From NCBI GenBank assembly GCA_035689185.1, contig DASSLY010000065.1, forward strand, positions 1-22,448: a DNA stretch of 22,448 nt. Reading direction: 5' to 3'. The notes beneath the pieces were generated by a model. It searched no databases and was not told the DNA's origin. It saw nothing but the letters and a program-made list of their open reading frames with translations. The translations under genes were made by a program, and so were the position numbers. Within the stretch, counting starts at the first letter, position 1. Every line of letters starts with the position of its first letter. This DNA comes from DASSLY01 sp035689185. GTDB taxonomy: Bacteria; Actinomycetota; Actinomycetes; Actinomycetales; Dermatophilaceae. This document shows positions 21,561 to 22,448 of the stretch, piece after piece.

Positions 21561-22319
21561 ATGGATCTGCAGCTCAGCGGCAAGCGCGTCCTCGTCACCG
21601 GCGGCACCCGGGGAATCGGCCGGGCAATCGTCGAGGCGTTCCTGGACGAGGGGGCGGCGGTGGGGTTCTGTGCGCGCGACGCCGACGAGGTGTCCGCAGC
21701 GCAGAGCGAGCTCGGCGGCCGGGGCAGTGTCACGGGAACGGCGCTCGACGTCGGTGACGCCGATGCCCTCGCAGCCTGGGTCGAGCAGTCCGCGTCCGCG
21801 ATGGGCGGCCTCGACATCGTCGTCGCCAACGTCAGCGCCCTGGCGATCCCCGACACGGAGGAGAACTGGCAGGCCAGCCTCAACATCGACGTCATGCACA
21901 CGGTGCGCCTGGTCCGGTCCGCCCTCCCTCACCTCGAGCGCAGCGACGCAGCGTCGATCATCGCCATCTCCAGCGTGTCCGGGCGCGAGTCCGACTTCGC
22001 CTCCGGCCCGTACGGCACCGCGAAGACCGCCATCGTCGGGTACATCCACGGGCTCGCGCTGCAGCTGGCCGGCAAGGGCATCCGCGCCAACACCGTCTCT
22101 CCGGGCAACACCTACTTCGAGGGCGGGGTCTGGGCGAACATCGAGTCCAGCAACCCGGAACTCTTCGCGACTGCGGTGGGGCTCAACCCGACCGGCCACA
22201 TGGGCGACCCTGCGGAGATCGCCTCTTGCGTGGTCTTCCTGGCCAGTCCCCGGGCCAGCCGTGTGAGCGGGACCAACCTCGTCGCAGACGGCGCACTGAC
22301 GCGCGGCGTGCAACTGTAG
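21561..22319 (+). CDS. Short-chain dehydrogenase/reductase
   Basis: The gene encodes 252 residues from ATG 21561, with GGAAGG eight bases upstream. It is a classical SDR: the cofactor loop VTGGTRGIG (12-20), an Arg after strand 2 (FCARDAD, suggesting NADP preference), LDVGDA, VVANVSA at the NNAG position (N90 kept, the rest altered), and catalytic S138, Y151 and K155 (AISSVSG and PYGTAK). The C-terminus ends with SGTNLVADGALTRGVQL. The substrate is an alcohol or ketone that cannot be read from the sequence. It closes the three-gene plus-strand group; a 43-base gap separates it from the amidase gene. Confidence 0.93.
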   Translation: MDLQLSGKRVLVTGGTRGIGRAIVEAFLDEGAAVGFCARDADEVSAAQSELGGRGSVTGTALDVGDADALAAWVEQSASAMGGLDIVVANVSALAIPDTEENWQASLNIDVMHTVRLVRSALPHLERSDAASIIAISSVSGRESDFASGPYGTAKTAIVGYIHGLALQLAGKGIRANTVSPGNTYFEGGVWANIESSNPELFATAVGLNPTGHMGDPAEIASCVVFLASPRASRVSGTNLVADGALTRGVQL

Positions 22320-22379
22320 GCCGTCCCCGGGACGCCTCGACCGCTGCGGCTCGGCGTGGTCGGCGGCGCCGCGCCCACT

Positions 22380-22389
22380 GCAACGTTGC
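22380..22389. promoter_or_regulatory. Perfect 10-base palindrome in the right-edge spacer
   Basis: GCAACGTTGC is a perfect palindrome 60 bases after the SDR stop, in a 129-base stretch with no gene to the window edge. It may be an operator for a gene beyond the edge. A GTCCC-C-GGGAC palindrome also lies just after the stop (22323-22333). The function of both is unknown. Confidence 0.2.
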
Positions 22390-22448
22390 GTGGCGGATCC
22401 AAAGGCCTGGTATGCGGTCGCCGTGCCGCCCCCGACGTGCAGTCTCGC

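Overview
The window is high-GC DNA with GTG and TTG starts, many 4-base start/stop overlaps, MsiK-style ABC operons without their own ATPase, and two-component and GntR genes typical of Actinobacteria. A soil or plant-associated actinomycete is the best guess; I cannot name the genus. I see no rRNA, tRNA or CRISPR array.

Layout. (1) 1-341: left-edge scar with the 3' end of an IS3-type transposase gene running in from outside the window, followed by the C-terminal stub of a second, unrelated DDE transposase. (2) 516-1115 (-): a small secreted protein of unknown function, then about 1.1 kb without an intact gene. (3) 2244-6208 (+): a secreted CHRD-like protein, then a sugar-catabolic fragment made of the C-terminal half of a TIM-barrel sugar isomerase, an apiosidase-like (DUF4038) hydrolase and a nucleoside hydrolase-like protein. 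(4) 6216-6890 (+): a Phd/VapC-type toxin-antitoxin pair with a palindromic operator. (5) 7123-9102 (-): a secreted metallophosphoesterase and an unrecognised protein; divergent from them is an alpha/beta hydrolase at 9352-10221 (+). (6) 10375-12320 (-): a NarL-type response regulator and its histidine kinase, divergent from a secreted allene-oxide-cyclase-barrel-like protein at 12553-13077 (+).

(7) 13074-18520 (-): the clearest coherent system, a six-gene amino-sugar operon. Its order of transcription is solute-binding lipoprotein, two CUT1 permeases, a HutC/DasR-type GntR regulator, a ROK kinase (NanK-like) and ManNAc-6-phosphate 2-epimerase (NanE). The predicted route is import of sialic acid or ManNAc (or a related sugar), phosphorylation to ManNAc-6-P, and epimerisation to GlcNAc-6-P. 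Two palindromes resembling the DasR/NagR operator bracket the predicted operon promoter, which suggests autoregulation by the GntR protein. No ATPase, no sialate lyase and no NagA/NagB lie in the window, so these must be elsewhere.

(8) 18632-19186 (-): a PPOX-class flavin-binding protein, divergent from a three-gene (+) group at 19277-22319: FMN-dependent alpha-hydroxy-acid oxidase/dehydrogenase, acetamidase/formamidase-family amidase and SDR oxidoreductase. The last 129 bases hold no recognisable gene.

I did not find a clearly new multi-gene system. The best leads are the paired operators of the amino-sugar operon, the truncated isomerase plus cytosolic apiosidase-like hydrolase plus nucleoside-hydrolase cluster, and the unrecognised protein next to the phosphoesterase.
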